Position numbers and translations under genes: made by a program | NCBI RefSeq assembly: GCF_000276665.1 | Contig: NW_004955405.1 | Span: 17,008,111-17,072,110, forward strand | Origin: Chinchilla lanigera | Taxonomy: Eukaryota; Chordata; Mammalia; Rodentia; Chinchillidae | DNA: 64,000 nt | Direction of reading: 5' to 3' | Notes under the pieces: model-generated | Told to the model about the DNA's origin: nothing | The model's database searches: none | The model's input: only the letters and a program-made list of their open reading frames with translations | In this document: piece after piece, positions 34,754-47,800 of the stretch | How positions within the stretch are numbered: the stretch's first letter is position 1 | Layout of the letters: each line of letters starts with the position of its first letter

Positions 34754-37700
34754 GTGAGTGACACTGGTGATGGAGAGGTCTAATAGCAGAATTGCTGTCA
34801 TCTCCCTGTAAGTCTTTTTGTTAAATCACACTTCTGATGTACTTTTTGCAAACCTATGCTTTGTGCTTCTCTTTTTGCAGAGATTCTTAGGTATGTGACT
34901 ATTCTGCTCAGGAAGAACTCTGTTACTCTGAAAAGAGTGGCAATACTTGCGAAAGTTGATTCTATAAATCATTTTGCCTTTAGTCAAGTTGAATTTAGTC
35001 AAGAAAACCTGGAGAAGCTGTTGTTAATAAAGGAGCTGTTGGATAATATTTGGAGATTGAAAATACATAAATGCTCAAGTGATGTAAATGACTAATTCAG
35101 ATCTGCTCTGTCTTCATTTGTGTACATTTAGAGGCATGTCTGATGGTGGCTCCAAATGTACGTTTGGAGGAAATCTAGGAAATAATTTCCTTATACATAT
35201 GTAGATAATGTATGAAGAATATACATGCCCCAGATTTAAATTGTTAGATTTTTAAGTGTATTAAGCAGGTTTGTTTTAGCTTCAGCCCAAAGTTTTTTCT
35301 TAGAATTCAGATAAGCCCAGACATATATGGAAAATCTTTAGTGTAACTGTACCATACAGACCTATATTCACAAAGAACTAAGTAAATACTTATCAAAAGA
35401 TACTGCTCCTAAAGAGTGAGTTTAAGATTTTATGGCTTTTAAGAATTCATAAAAGTAAAGATGTGTTTGTTATTCTAACAAATCTGGCTTAGCCTTCCTG
35501 TAAGTACAAAGAAAAAAATAAATGAACTAATTAATTTCAATAATTATTGTACTTCTCCGAGAATTCAAAGTATAACTGTTACACAAGCTCATGAGAAAGA
35601 CACTATTACAATTTGGGGCAATTAAGAAATATCCATACTTTAGCAGGTTGTTTGCCTACAACAAACTTTAGCAGACTTAGGCATTACTACAGTATCCTCC
35701 GGTACATATTGACAACACTGACAGGCAACATTCTAAGGGTGATTTTGGAATTAACATTAGTGATCACTAGGCATCAGACACTTTACATGGAAAATACAGG
35801 GAAGCAGTAGAAACTGTGATAATAATATACAGCTATGGAGATTATATTTGTTGATTTTTCATATAGTTGGAAGAAGTGGCTTTCTGTTAGCTCTACAAAG
35901 TATCATGACCAGAATGATGCTGGGTATTTATATTGTGACCATATGCTTTATAAACGTAACATAACAAAAGAGGCACATACTTCCCATATTTCTTTATTCA
36001 TTAATGTCTTCAATATGCCTATGAAGTACCAGAGATCACATTTCTAGCTGAGAATAAATGATTACAATGATGAATTTCACAAAGGTATATTTTTTTCTGA
36101 AATTAGTATATCACTGAATAGATCTGTGTGATAAATAATCCATATTAAAATTTTTGTATAGTCTCCTATTCTGTCCAGTATTTAATTATTTTCCATATTT
36201 CCACTTAATACATTTCTGTTTTTAATATGTGAAAATGAAATATAGGCTAGACTTTAATATAATCCTAATGGATTCTATAGAAGGGATAGTATTATTTTGG
36301 AGTAATAATGAATTTCTTATACAGAATCAGTTTTGAAGAAAGAAAACAGAAAGTAAACACTGCAGTGTCATATCTGATGGTGTCATTCTCATTGTTATGT
36401 TTAAAGTTGGCCTCTTGTGGGGTAGAAAAAGTGTCCTCCAATGCAAACTTTAGACAGTGGAAGAGGAATGATATTTAGCTATTGTCTATATGTCATAAAT
36501 TGTGTACAGGGTAAGCATCTCTCATCCAAGCTACTTAGGACCAGAAGTGTGTCAGATGTTAAATATGTTTGGATTCTGGGATATTTATATATATATAATA
36601 TTGTGGGATGGGAACCAACTCTAGTATGAAATTAATTTGTTTCATATATACCTTATTCACATAGTAACTTTATACAACAGTATTAGTATACCTGTGTTTT
36701 TAAAAATTATTTTTAACCCATAAATAATCATTGTACATACTTGTATGTTCTAATAATGTATTTTGGCATATGCCTATATTTGTGTCCTACTGTCATAAAA
36801 AATAGCCATTAATCTCAGTCTAGCTCCTCTACCATTATCTCCTAAACCTACTGTAACTAAGCTTTTATCCTGTGTCACCATGAAAGCACTCTTAAGGTTA
36901 ATAACAATGTCAGCATGGCCAACTCCAAGCATCAATCCCAGTCTTCATCTTATTTCATCATTCACCAATCATTTGTCCTCCTCTGGGAAAGTTTCTCCTT
37001 TAAAATGTGCTTTTCAAGGTACCACATTCCTTTGGTTTTCATCAAACTTTATTATTTGCTCCTTTTTGGTCTTCTTTTTAATTCTTATGACTGATACATT
37101 TTCCACTTATTATGATTAAAATGATCCAGACATCTGCCCCTGAACTTCTGTCCCTACAAGTTCCCTTGGTGAGTCAGTTCTCGATCATGGTTTCAGTCTA
37201 TCCATGTACCCAAGGTTCACAGGTGTTTCTGTTCGAATTGTCTCCTTTATATCCTGGAACCAAGTATCTCCCTCCTTACAAAACCTGAACACAGATACTT
37301 CCAACCTGTTATACCGAAACCTGAACCTCTTAGTATTCTTAATTTTTTAAACTTTTCTTTTTAGTCCTCCTGATTCACAGTCTATCAGGATTAAATTCAC
37401 CATGGGGAAGGGTACGTGTACCTGACTTCATTCTTTTCTCACTCCTTTGTTCTCTCCTCTCTCTGACCTCCCTCCATCTTAAATATTTTCTTCCTTATAA
37501 ACTTTTCATTTCAACCTTCTCCATTTTATTGAATGGTAATTCCATTTTTCTACTTGATCGGGCCTGAAATATTAGAACTGTTTGTGATTGCTTCCTATCT
37601 CTTACACCTAGTTTTTTAATCCAATAAAGTACCTTGTTGGGTCCTGGGGTATTGTTGCTATCTGAATTTAGGAAGAAGTACTATATGTATTGATCAACCT

Positions 37701-40466
37701 TATGAGATAGTTCTCAGTGTTAGAACTCTTACTATTTTCTTTCACTATTTCACAAATGAAATAAATCCAGATGATACTCTGAACTTATTGTACCTCACTT
37801 AAGAATGAAGATATTCAATAATCTAAGATAACCAATAATTACATTTGCAAAATATATCCAGATTTCAGCTATTTCTTTCCATCTGTATTTTTCTTTGTTG
37901 TCAGTTGATGTATTCCAAGTGAAGGATTGGTGCATAGTTACTACTTCATAAAAGTGTATAAAAATGAAGTTATTGCAATTGACATATCATAAAAATGAAA
38001 GCCACAGTGAAGTGTCAGGAAAGTTATGCCATAGACAGGAAAGTTATAAAAGATATCTTTGGCTTTGGAAGCAGTCAGAAAGTAGTAACCATGGTGAATA
38101 TAGGGTGAATAACACTCATCAGAAGGAATCTGCCAAAGTGGAAATTAAAAATTTAATTTTGATGATACCTTCACTGAATAATCAAAGAATCTGAGGATTA
38201 AAACGTTTATTCATTCAAGAGAAGCAATATAACAGTTCATAAATACTCTCTGATGAGCTGGAACTTTAAAAAACATGTAAAACGAAAGAAAGAATGTGGA
38301 TGAGAGCATACTAAGAGTAAATCTATAAAGGAGTGTACCCATCGGAACTGTAAAGCCCATGCGATCTTTCCTAAATTAACATAGCTTACTTTTCTGAGAG
38401 TCTCTATCCCTTACACCTCCCTCCTTCTTTTTCTTACTTTTGTTGTTGCTGCTACATTCTAGCTACTAGTACAATGACAAACTGAACCCTTGAGTCCAGT
38501 ACTGGGTCCCAGCATAGACTGCCCCACAGAGTATTTCTTCAAAGATGATAGCAAATGTGGGAAGACAAGGGTTCTAAATATTGCAAAACAAGAATTCTGG
38601 CCTTTGTACTGCTATTGTTCACTTGTTTGAATTTTTCCTTTCTTTCCTGTCTCTGAAGTGACTTTATGGTCTTAAGAAACTCAAAAGATTTTTGAGAGCT
38701 CTGGTGCTTTCTTCCTGTCTTTTGAGTAATAATCACTTTGCGTATGTGTCAGGCATCCCCAAAGTTGGAAAACAAACCTGTCAATCGCTCCTCTGGAGTA
38801 GTAAGGAACAAATAGATACACCTTAAAACCATAAGTAAGGGAAATAATTGACTTTTGGGAGCAATTAAGTCAGTTGTAAAGAGTCAAACAGGTGTTAAAG
38901 GAACACTAGATGTATATGTTGTGGACTCTTGGTGTACAAATAAATCAGGAAATAATATTCCAGGAAGAAATGACTTCAGAAAAATGAACTGAGGACAAAT
39001 GCTATTTACCTTATTATTTTCATTAGTGTGCTTTTGTAAAACTTGACATTTTTCCTAAATTCATGTGGATCTCTGTGACTCACTGATTTAACCCAAAGTT
39101 TCAGCATCATTGCAGTTTTTGAACTCTTACTGCTCATGGTTAGTTGGTGTAAGGACTCAATGGGAAATAATTACGTCTTGCTTCCCAAGTAAAGTGATTT
39201 TCATGCTGTATTTCACTGATGAAATAAGTCTTGGTAGGGTAAAATCTAGTTTTCATACGTTTTAAAACCTATATAATTTGAAGAAGTTTGAAGATAACAA
39301 AAATATAAAAACACAAAGTTACGTGCAGTGATTCTGAAGGAGTCTGGGAGCCTTTGGCAATCGTCACTTCATCACCCTGCCCTCACAGTAAGTTTCCCTT
39401 GAAATCTTCATGTAGTTTTATTTGACTAATGTCCATTGCCTGATTTTCTGATAGAAGTAACATGTTTTCCTTTGGGGATTATTCTCTTTGCATATGGCCA
39501 AATAAAATTGGTCCAAGTACAGCCAACAAACCAATCCTTTCTCAACAGTTTCAAGAATGGACAAATGACTGAATCTATTTCAATCAGAATAAAAATGAAA
39601 CTCAACTGAAAATGTTTTCTAAGACTATCATAAAAGAGATGGTCTCTTCCTCCATTAGGCCTGGAGCTGCTAAAAAGGAAAGCTTTGCAGTTATAGCATT
39701 GTCTTCATCCTCACTGAAACAGACAAAGAACAGAGAACGTAAAGCAGCAGAGAATAAACCAGAGGTCACGGTAGGAAATGTCTGAGGCCTAGGAAAGCCA
39801 TGGCCAAAGCTGCTCCTTCCCAACTTCTCTGCAATTTATACGTATTACACAGGAAAAATTTCTTCTTGTGGTTTAAAAAAATGTGAAAAAAATCTCTGTT
39901 GCATGACCCACAAGATACATGACATATGAAGATTTTCACAACCGTTAAGAGAAGGCTTTATCCATACTACAATGCCAACTTGTTAGGTGGATTCACGAGG
40001 TTAAGTGGGAAGCCAAGCTGTTCAGGTTTTCATCAGTGCAATAATTCATTTGAAATTTTAAAAACATTTTGAGTAAGTTGTAGTGAAAGTAAAAATGCAG
40101 TTAAATTATGGTATGAAAGTAGTCATCAGAAATGAGTAACATGACTTTTGCAATTTGGTGGTCTTAATAAATCTTCAAGAATATCTCCTCGAAGTCTTTA
40201 AGTACATACGTGAAATTTCCTTTCATTGATCCTGTTCTTTTGGAGAAAACTTCATGCCAGTTACTGATCTAATGATGTTGGTTCCAACAATTACTATGTA
40301 TTACATAATTCATAGCAATGAAAGAATAAACTTATTACTTCCAGCCTATCCTCTAAGGTTCATATCATGACCTTGATATTCAGGCTGGCTAAACTGATGG
40401 TGTAGATTTTACTGTTTTGATTTGGGTTTTATTTACATGTTCACTGAACAAAAAAATGTGTCCTTT

Positions 40467-40562
40467 GGGGCTGGGGATTTAGCTCAGCTGCAAAAGCGCC
40501 TGCCTGGCATGTGCAAGGTCGTGAGTTCGGTTCCCGGTACCGGAGAAAAACCAAAAAAAAAA
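40467..40562 (+). repeat. ID SINE with 14-nt target-site duplication
   Basis: Near-consensus ID copy: ggggctggggatttagctca, B box gagttcggttcc and ggtaccgg, with a poly-A tail. The flank aaaaaatgtgtcct is found at 40451-40464 and 40563-40576; the A-rich start makes its exact limit uncertain. One of the least diverged copies here, so probably a young insertion. Confidence 0.95.
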
Positions 40563-41883
40563 AAAAAATGTGTCCTCTGAGGCTATCTCTTTCATCAAGT
40601 GCCAAGAGATTCCACCAGTGCAAAACAAGCCCAAATTTTCATTCAACTCATATTATTCAAGAAATTCTATAACTTTTATTTTCTGCATAGGTTTACATTT
40701 GCTCTTTTCTTTTGCATAAGAATATCTAACACCATGTATAACATTTGTTAAGTGCACTTTTTAACCTTTTCTGGAATTTATATTCAACTAAAATATGTTG
40801 ATAGATGCCAAATGGACTCCGTGTCAATAAAGCTGACATGTAATTTTTTAAAGCTGTGATATTAAAATAATTGTGCAAATTTAAGGAATCTCTATAGAAG
40901 TAAGCATTCAGGTCAAAACCAAAGGGTGAACTTATGATTACATGTATCTCCTGAATTTCTAATCTTTCTTTTAAATAATGAGAAATATTTGGCATCTAAA
41001 ACCTTTGTAAATGATCACTAAAATTACATTTTTCTTGAATGGTTATAAAGATCAAAAAGATCAAAGTCAGGTAATTCAAACCAGCTTAGATCTTTTACTT
41101 AAATAGACACATTATAATTATGTTTACTAAAGAGCTGAAAATCAGAATATTTTCTTAGCTTTATTTTAGACCTTGAAAAAATTAGAATGATCCATGTTTT
41201 TGCTATTGACTGGGCATATTTATCTCCTTTGCACTGAAGTTTCCTCTTTCCCCTTGTGTAATATACACTTTTTTTATGAATCCAAATAAGTACAAATACA
41301 ACCATATAAGAATTTACCCTCAATGCAATAGGGATAGATGTCTCCAGGGAGCAATAAATAGGTCCTATACTGTTGTTCAGGGTAAACGTCTAATATACTT
41401 GGAAGGGCAAAATTATGCAAACTACAGGTTAGTATCTTTAAACAAAGGAGCATACATCCTCTTTTAAAGTTTTCTTTATTAGGGATATTTTTCCAAAATA
41501 TTCGTGGTCCTTCTCTACAAGTTTCTCCTTACTGGTTCCTTTGCTTTAATTCCTGGATTAACCATTCCTGGATTCTCTCTGGCAAGAGGATGAAATCTCT
41601 TGTCCCACTGAATCATGAAAGACCATGTGATTTGATTTGATAAATGAAATATAAATCAAAAAATGGCATGGACCATTCCTGAGTTTAACCTTTAAAAACC
41701 ACTGCCTGGATCCCTCATCTCTCCTTTTTCTGTTTGACAAGATTAACATATTTCCACTTGGAATGCTCTTTGAGCACAGGCCTTAGAATACAGAAAACCA
41801 GAAACAGTACTACAAGCAGTGCAGAGTGGATATTAATGTTAGCAAAAATGCATCATTAATTTTGAAAAGCACTCCAAGTCAGG

Positions 41884-42095
41884 GGTTCTCAACCTTAGCT
41901 CTATTGACATTACAGACTGCATAATTGTTATGTGGCTCAGGCCTGGCATTATAGGAAGTCTGACAGCAACATTAGCCTCTACTCTGAGATGTCACCCACT
42001 CCACACCTCAGTTGTGAAGATGAACAGAAATGTTTCCAGACATTGTCAAATGACCCTTCAGGAAGAAATCACCTCCTGTTGAAAATTACTAATTT
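41884..42095 (+). mobile_element. MER5-type hAT DNA transposon fossil
   Basis: Begins caggggttctcaaccttagc tctattgacatt and ends with the near-complement cctcctgttgaaaattac, as in short non-autonomous hAT-Charlie elements of the MER5 group; internal matches include atgtttccagacattgtcaa. No transposase is encoded. Confidence 0.7.
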
Positions 42096-43479
42096 CAGCC
42101 CACCTGCTCTCAAAGGTACCCTTCTTTGTGGGTCTGGCAGGCTTTAGAGCACATCACCATATACCAGAGTGATATATGTCAAACAAATTGAAGCTTTATA
42201 GGTTAAACACATTTCACTGTGATTTCATAACCTAAAAATTCATGGAGTCACATTAACCCAAAATGAAGAGAAACATTTTCTGTTTAACAATACCAAAAGG
42301 AATGGCATTCTGATCTTTTAAAAATATTTTTAAAAGTTATGTATTAGAAGTATAATTATCAGATTCAATGATTTATCATTTGTATTCATGTTATTTGAAC
42401 TCATAGCATATAAACACAATTTTAAAAGTAATGAGTTGGCAATCAGCATTCACTAATTATTTATTGCAGAAGTTTATCACAAATGGTGGCTGTTCTTTCC
42501 ATCTAATTTTCTTTTACACTTCTGTAAACTGGATCTAAGTATGGTCTACCTTGAGTGGAGGACATAAGGCAAATTAACTTTGCAAAGTAAGTACTTATCA
42601 TATGTAAGGATATAGGAATTGCACATTATAATGCTAATTTATGTAGTTAGGACATTAGGCATTTTTCCTATTCCAGATTAGTAATAAGAGGGAAGAAACT
42701 CACAATTAGTTTTACCATACTAGCTCTGAAAATGATAAGCATTTATATATCTATTTGAATAAGAAAATTAAATATTTTTATATATTTTTCACTTTTCCTA
42801 TTTTAGTAAGGGCTATTTGTGAGCAGAAAATTCTGAAAAGTTTTCTTTTTCTTTCATACTTTTCTCCTTTACTGTCATGGCACACATGACAGTAACTATA
42901 ACATACATTTGTTTTTTAAAAGTTTTCCAAAAATCAGAATGGCATCACTGTATTGTAATGTACACAACAAGTGCAAGATAAATATAAGAAATTTCTATTT
43001 TTATGGAAATGTTAAACGTTAAGTTGATTATGCCGTGACAGTCTCAGAAATAGTCCTAAAGAAATGCTCAGTATCAAATGACACGATGTGCATTTTGTGT
43101 TTTCTTTCACATGATTATATTCTGTACACTTGACCATAAACTTTCAATTGTATGCTTTGAGTCAAAGTATTAGGGCAAAAAGAACCCTCTCAGGCTATTT
43201 TTGCTATTATTTTTCAAGGAAAAAAGAAATTTTGATTTTTATTATCACTGTTTTACTAAGTCGCTTCAGTATTTTTTTTAAAGGCTTGAATTTGTTCTTT
43301 AAAAGATGAGGTGAAGTATTTCTCTTTAAAGCATTAACTGTTATTGAGTAGAGGGTGTCGTGCTCCATTTTTTAAAGTCCTTTCCTTTCTTCAATTTGAT
43401 TTGTGCTTTTACAGCATAAATCCCAACATTCAGAAGGCAGCTCTGCCTGTTTCAGTTGCCCGCAGCTATAGAGAATTAG

Positions 43480-43900
43480 TCTGTCATTCTCAGCACCGAG
43501 GAGTGGGTGTTGTGGATGTGAGTATGTGCGTGTCCGAGTCGGAGGCGGGGTGGCTGAGAATCATTTAAATGTGCAGAGGGTTGATAGTACAGCGTCTCAC
43601 TCAAGCTTGGCTCTGAAACCTGTGGCATTCGAGTCTGGACAGCTGCTTCCGTGCCTCTGTTTTAATTTAGCAGGATGTTTGCTGCCATGACAGCCAGCAG
43701 CCTCCACTGCCGCAGCAAGGAAGAGCCATAGATCTGAGAATGCAGGTGGAATACTAAAAGGCGAGAGGCTTGTGCAGGGCTGGGCGGCAGTGCTTAATTT
43801 CAGCTCTTACTGGGCTCTGATGCGGAGGCTGTACTTGCTGCAGTGTGTCAGCTCATTAGAGTAAGGGGTTGCAGACCTAAATCAGTTAAAGGCTTGTGAG
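43480..43900 (+). promoter_or_regulatory. NAV3: Putative internal NAV3 promoter region
   Basis: Inferred from position upstream of the alternative first exon. Compared with its surroundings this stretch is richer in G+C and retains CpGs; it has a GC-box-like ggaggcgggg at about 43541-43550 and E-box-like cagctg sites. No convincing TATA box is seen. The transcription start cannot be fixed from sequence, and part of the segment to 44331 would be 5' UTR. A good 3' splice-site-like sequence (cttttctgtttcag, ending 44100) leaves open a non-coding upstream exon. Confidence 0.4.
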
Positions 43901-44292
43901 AGGCAGGAGGGGGAAAAAAAGCAAGAGGCATCGTTCGTGCTTCACTACCTTGCATTTCGGAACACAGAGGCAACAGAAAGAAATGTGGACCCATCACCCT
44001 GCTGAGACATGCGATTGGATGAAGATGGGAAAACGTAGTTGGCTTCCCGGGCTACTTTTCAGCTGGAGCAGAGTCTTTGGTGAACTCTTTTCTGTTTCAG
44101 ATATATTTAAGCAAAATGTTTGTGAGTCCTGCTGATCACTGAAGTGATGTGGCAAGCTCAAGTGTGGGCAAATGACTGTAGCTACTGTATCTCCAGAATC
44201 CTCTGTGTATGTTTGAGACTGAACTGTTTTTGCAGTGAATGAGTTAATTAAAAGCAAAAGAGCCACTTGCAATTGGAACGTAGAAAGACAAT

Positions 44293-44307
44293 ATGAAACG
44301 CAATTGA
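44293..44307 (+). promoter_or_regulatory. Four-codon upstream ORF before the alternative NAV3 start
   Basis: ATG AAA CGC AAT TGA lies in the same frame as the main ATG at 44332 and ends 24 nt before it. It would be in the 5' leader of the short transcript. The TGA also rules out any longer in-frame start through this point if the leader is unspliced. Confidence 0.5.
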
Positions 44308-44331
44308 AAGAAGGATAGCCTTAGAAGAACC

Positions 44332-44857
44332 ATGCAGCGGCCTGCCGAACTCTCCGTGTTTCGAAGCAAAGAAGGAAGGGGAAAAGGCGCTTGCCTTCAG
44401 AAACAAAAGTCTCTCACCAATCTCTCCCTCAGCATCGAAGGGGAGAGAAGACCTACTGTGCGCATCTCCAACTGGTTTGGAAATGCTGCAAAGGCCAGTC
44501 AGAGAGAATCCCAGTATGCAGAGAGGCGCTCGCTGTCCAGGTTTCTCTCGCGGTCTGTGCAATCCCTGTACCACAGCAGCGGCTCAGGATCCTGGAGCTT
44601 CCTGCCTGCAGGCAGCAGCCAGTCCTGCAGTGAGGATTTGGAGGACTGGTCTACGAGAAGGGGCTTGGAAGGCGAGAGTGATGAAGACAGCAGGTCCGAA
44701 GATGAAAACGCCTCCTCGAAGCCCAGCAGCATCAGCAGAAGCTGGGCTGAGGAGGAAGGGGAGAGCTGCCTGCGGGAAGGGACAGCTCACCTGGATGAGG
44801 AGGTGATTCTTACCATGCTTGGCGACCTGGAACAGGCGCTTTACACTGACTTATTGG
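44332..44857 (+). CDS. NAV3: Alternative first coding exon of a short, NAV1-like NAV3 isoform
   Basis: ATG in a fair context (A at -3), 175 full codons, then a single G before GTGAGT. That G joins GT at 53906 to give Gly, continuing LLGEDPETRRMRTV in frame. The frame shows ELSVFRSK and LQKQKSLTNLS near the start, an Arg/Ser-rich middle (ERRSLSRFLSRSVQSLYHSS), an acidic Ser-rich part (GESDEDSRSEDENASSKPS) and a C-terminal LTMLGDLEQALYTDL. The KQKSLTNLS and LGDLEQ blocks are features of the NAV1 N-terminus, and NAV1 likewise lacks a CH domain. The product would therefore lack the CH domain and the SxIP cluster. In-frame TGA at 44305-44307 limits the start. Function at microtubules is inferred from the family. 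Whether this isoform is already annotated I cannot check. Confidence 0.88.
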
Positions 44858-47800
44858 GTGAGTCCAGTTTGCTGCTAAAAATGTGTGTAGGATTTGAACC
44901 AATTTTGTAATTTCCTGTGAATTTACTTGTATTGGTCAGCTACCTTCCATTCTTCAGGTTGATGTTTTTAAAAATAGACTTACTCAGTTTTTTAAATTCC
45001 TTGCTTCTTCAGATGGTTTTCTTTGTAAAGCTGAGCTATGAGCACCAGTTGTAAAGTCTAATTGGAGAAAGTAAATACCAGCCATCTGCCATGGGCATTG
45101 CTGGCTTGGTGTCCAGTATAATCAAGATCTCCATAAATAAATGTTAACCTCCTGAAACTCCAAGCATGTTTTTGTTACTTAGTCATCAATGAAATCTGTT
45201 TGCTCGGCTTCCCTGAAGGTGACCTTACCACACATCTGGAATGAAGAATGAAAGGCCTTCTGGATAAATGTGCTTCCTAGCTAAGTTTCTCCTGCTGCTT
45301 CCAAGTTACCTGAATAGATAGCCCCCTTATATACAGAGATAAGCTCCCTGCATTCTAGCCACACACAGAAATGCAGAGGCTGCCACTGCTTTTTACTTAC
45401 TTAATTTTTGGTGTTTGGCAAAACTGCTCCTGCATGTGTAGTTTGTAACTACATAAACTATGCTAATGACTATGTAGTTTTCATTCTTTATAGACTAGGC
45501 CTTTTGATGAGTTGCAGTAGTTATGAAGACGTCAAGTGACTCTTCAGTTTTGTGACTAAACTTTAGATGTCCATTTTGCTACTTCTCTAATCTAAAATGT
45601 GTACATTTTAATTGAAGTTTCCAATTTCAGTGCCCTACCAACTGTATTTATGACATATTTCCTTTTTGAAAAAATCTCTAAGTATCTAAATCACTGAGCA
45701 CATCCTATTTTCTGTCAATGTATATTTTCACAAAGTACTTCATTTAGTGGCTCTTAAGCTTGAAAGAATTATACCTGGCTAGTGATCTCTTTGTTCTTGA
45801 TTCATGCATCGGATGCTAAGTACAGGTTTGCTTTTATCCCTTTATGTAAACCCTCCTGTAATTAGATGCTATATAGGGTGGTCTGGACTCTTTCAGTGAA
45901 CCAGCTTTAGCAGAAGAAAGCTTGCAGAGACAGCAGGGGAAGATATGGCTAAATTTTTCATGTCAGTGTAGCTTCGAGAGAGTAATGTTTCTACAGTTAG
46001 AATAGTGGTTCCTGAATCTGAATGCACCAGGTGCTCAGACACTGAAGATTTACCTCTTCACCATTATGTGATTTCTCTGATGAACTGCTTCTCATAAAAG
46101 AGCTATGTTCAGTACAAAGGCAAGAAGAATTCTAATCTTTCTAAACCTTTTTCTTTTTTACTTTTCTTTGTATTTATTTTAGAATCACTGCAACTGTACA
46201 ATAAGACAATATTTTTTCTGTGTTTCTAAAATGATAACATTATGTTGTCCTAAGTACCTCTTATGTAAGTATTTTTAGCTATATGAACAGAGTACAGTAT
46301 TCTGGCAGTATCTGTTTGCTGCTCTGTTAAATTAAAGTATGCTCTAGGTGAGTGTGTATGTGAAACAGGGCTTCTTATACACAAATATCTTGTATCATTA
46401 CTGTCAGAGGATAGTCTCTCAATGGAAGTATGCTTTGATTTTTGAACAGAGAATCTGTCACTGTATTTATATTACTTTCTCTAAGACCCTCTTATCACCA
46501 GTGGTGTCAGTATACAAAACTGCAAAAAAGAAGTAAGACAAGAATGTATTGAAGTAGCTCCAGTATGAATAATCAGATCTCTGGATAATTAATCATTCCA
46601 GTGAGTTTCTCCATATAAAAATGCATTAAATTGCTGAACATAACTCACAACACACAGGAATTTCAGAATTCTTGCCACATGCTGGGTTCTGCTTTTGACT
46701 CAAAATGGCCTCTTCTAAGTTTTTAGGAAGGGTCCCTTGAGTTCAACTTTTTACTCTTGCTTATCGTAGTAAATTAGAAGACTAGGCAATATGCCAGGGA
46801 ATGTGTTATAATTCTACAGAAGATTTAAAATGTGATTATAAGGTTGTTGGCCATATTTGCTATTTTTTCCACAATGTCAGGATTTTGCAGATGAGTTTAC
46901 AATTTTCCTCTAAGTCATTGTTGGTCCATTCATGAAACTCAGAAGAGGTCAAATAGCTCTACTCTAAGCAACAACGTAAGTGATGTGGATGGTGCAGAGG
47001 ATATAATTTTCTCTGAATCAGGTTCATTCATATATAGGTTGATTTCTGCTAAAAGATGGCAATGCTGGCAATCTTAATTATGCTATTATAATTAAAGCTT
47101 AAAAGTAAGGGCAGATCACACAAATTAAATGGTCTATTTGCCACTAAGTAATAATGTAGAATATCAAATTAAGCCTGTTATTCTGTGATCTACTCATAGA
47201 GAAGACTTTATAAGCGATGAGAAAGCACACTGTGCCAGTTATAAAAACTCAAGTGGATTTCAGAATGGGCCATTCTAGAGAAGGCATGGATGCCACTGCC
47301 GCTGTGTTGGACACATCAGAAGTCTCCCTCAGGAATAATAGTCAACTTTCAGATTATACAAGTGAGAGAGAATACATTTGGCATTAAATAAATCTCTTTC
47401 ATGACATAGCGGTTGCTCTTATTTATTTAGTAAACATCTAGTATTATGTATGCTTTCATGCCTGCCCTTCTCTGCCTCACCCTGCTACCACCAAAACCTC
47501 TGGACATCATTTGAATGCCAATTTATAGGTTATTTCAGACAGTGCAATCAATCCTTAGGGGGCTCTTAAGTGCACTTATTCTTTATCTTGACTTTCGTGG
47601 GTCATTGAAAACATTTACTGCAATAAATTTTACTTTGGCTATTATCTTTCATGACATGAATAAGACAGTGATTATGGTTTGCTCAGTAAGTGTTATGGGG
47701 AGAAGGTCTATTTGTCTGATTATCGTGAGTGGTACAGTGTCATGAGTGGATGCTGTGATGAGAAAAATCAAAGGACAGAGGAAGGTCATGGTTCTGAAAG

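Noticed and set aside
36780..37640. Possible ancient repeat or LTR with C/T-rich text
   Set aside because: It vaguely recalls old LINE 3' sequence, but I could not match a family or find ends.
44248..44574. Minus-strand and shifted frames over the alternative first exon
   Set aside because: The + frame from 44332 alone matches NAV-family blocks and has the correct donor phase.
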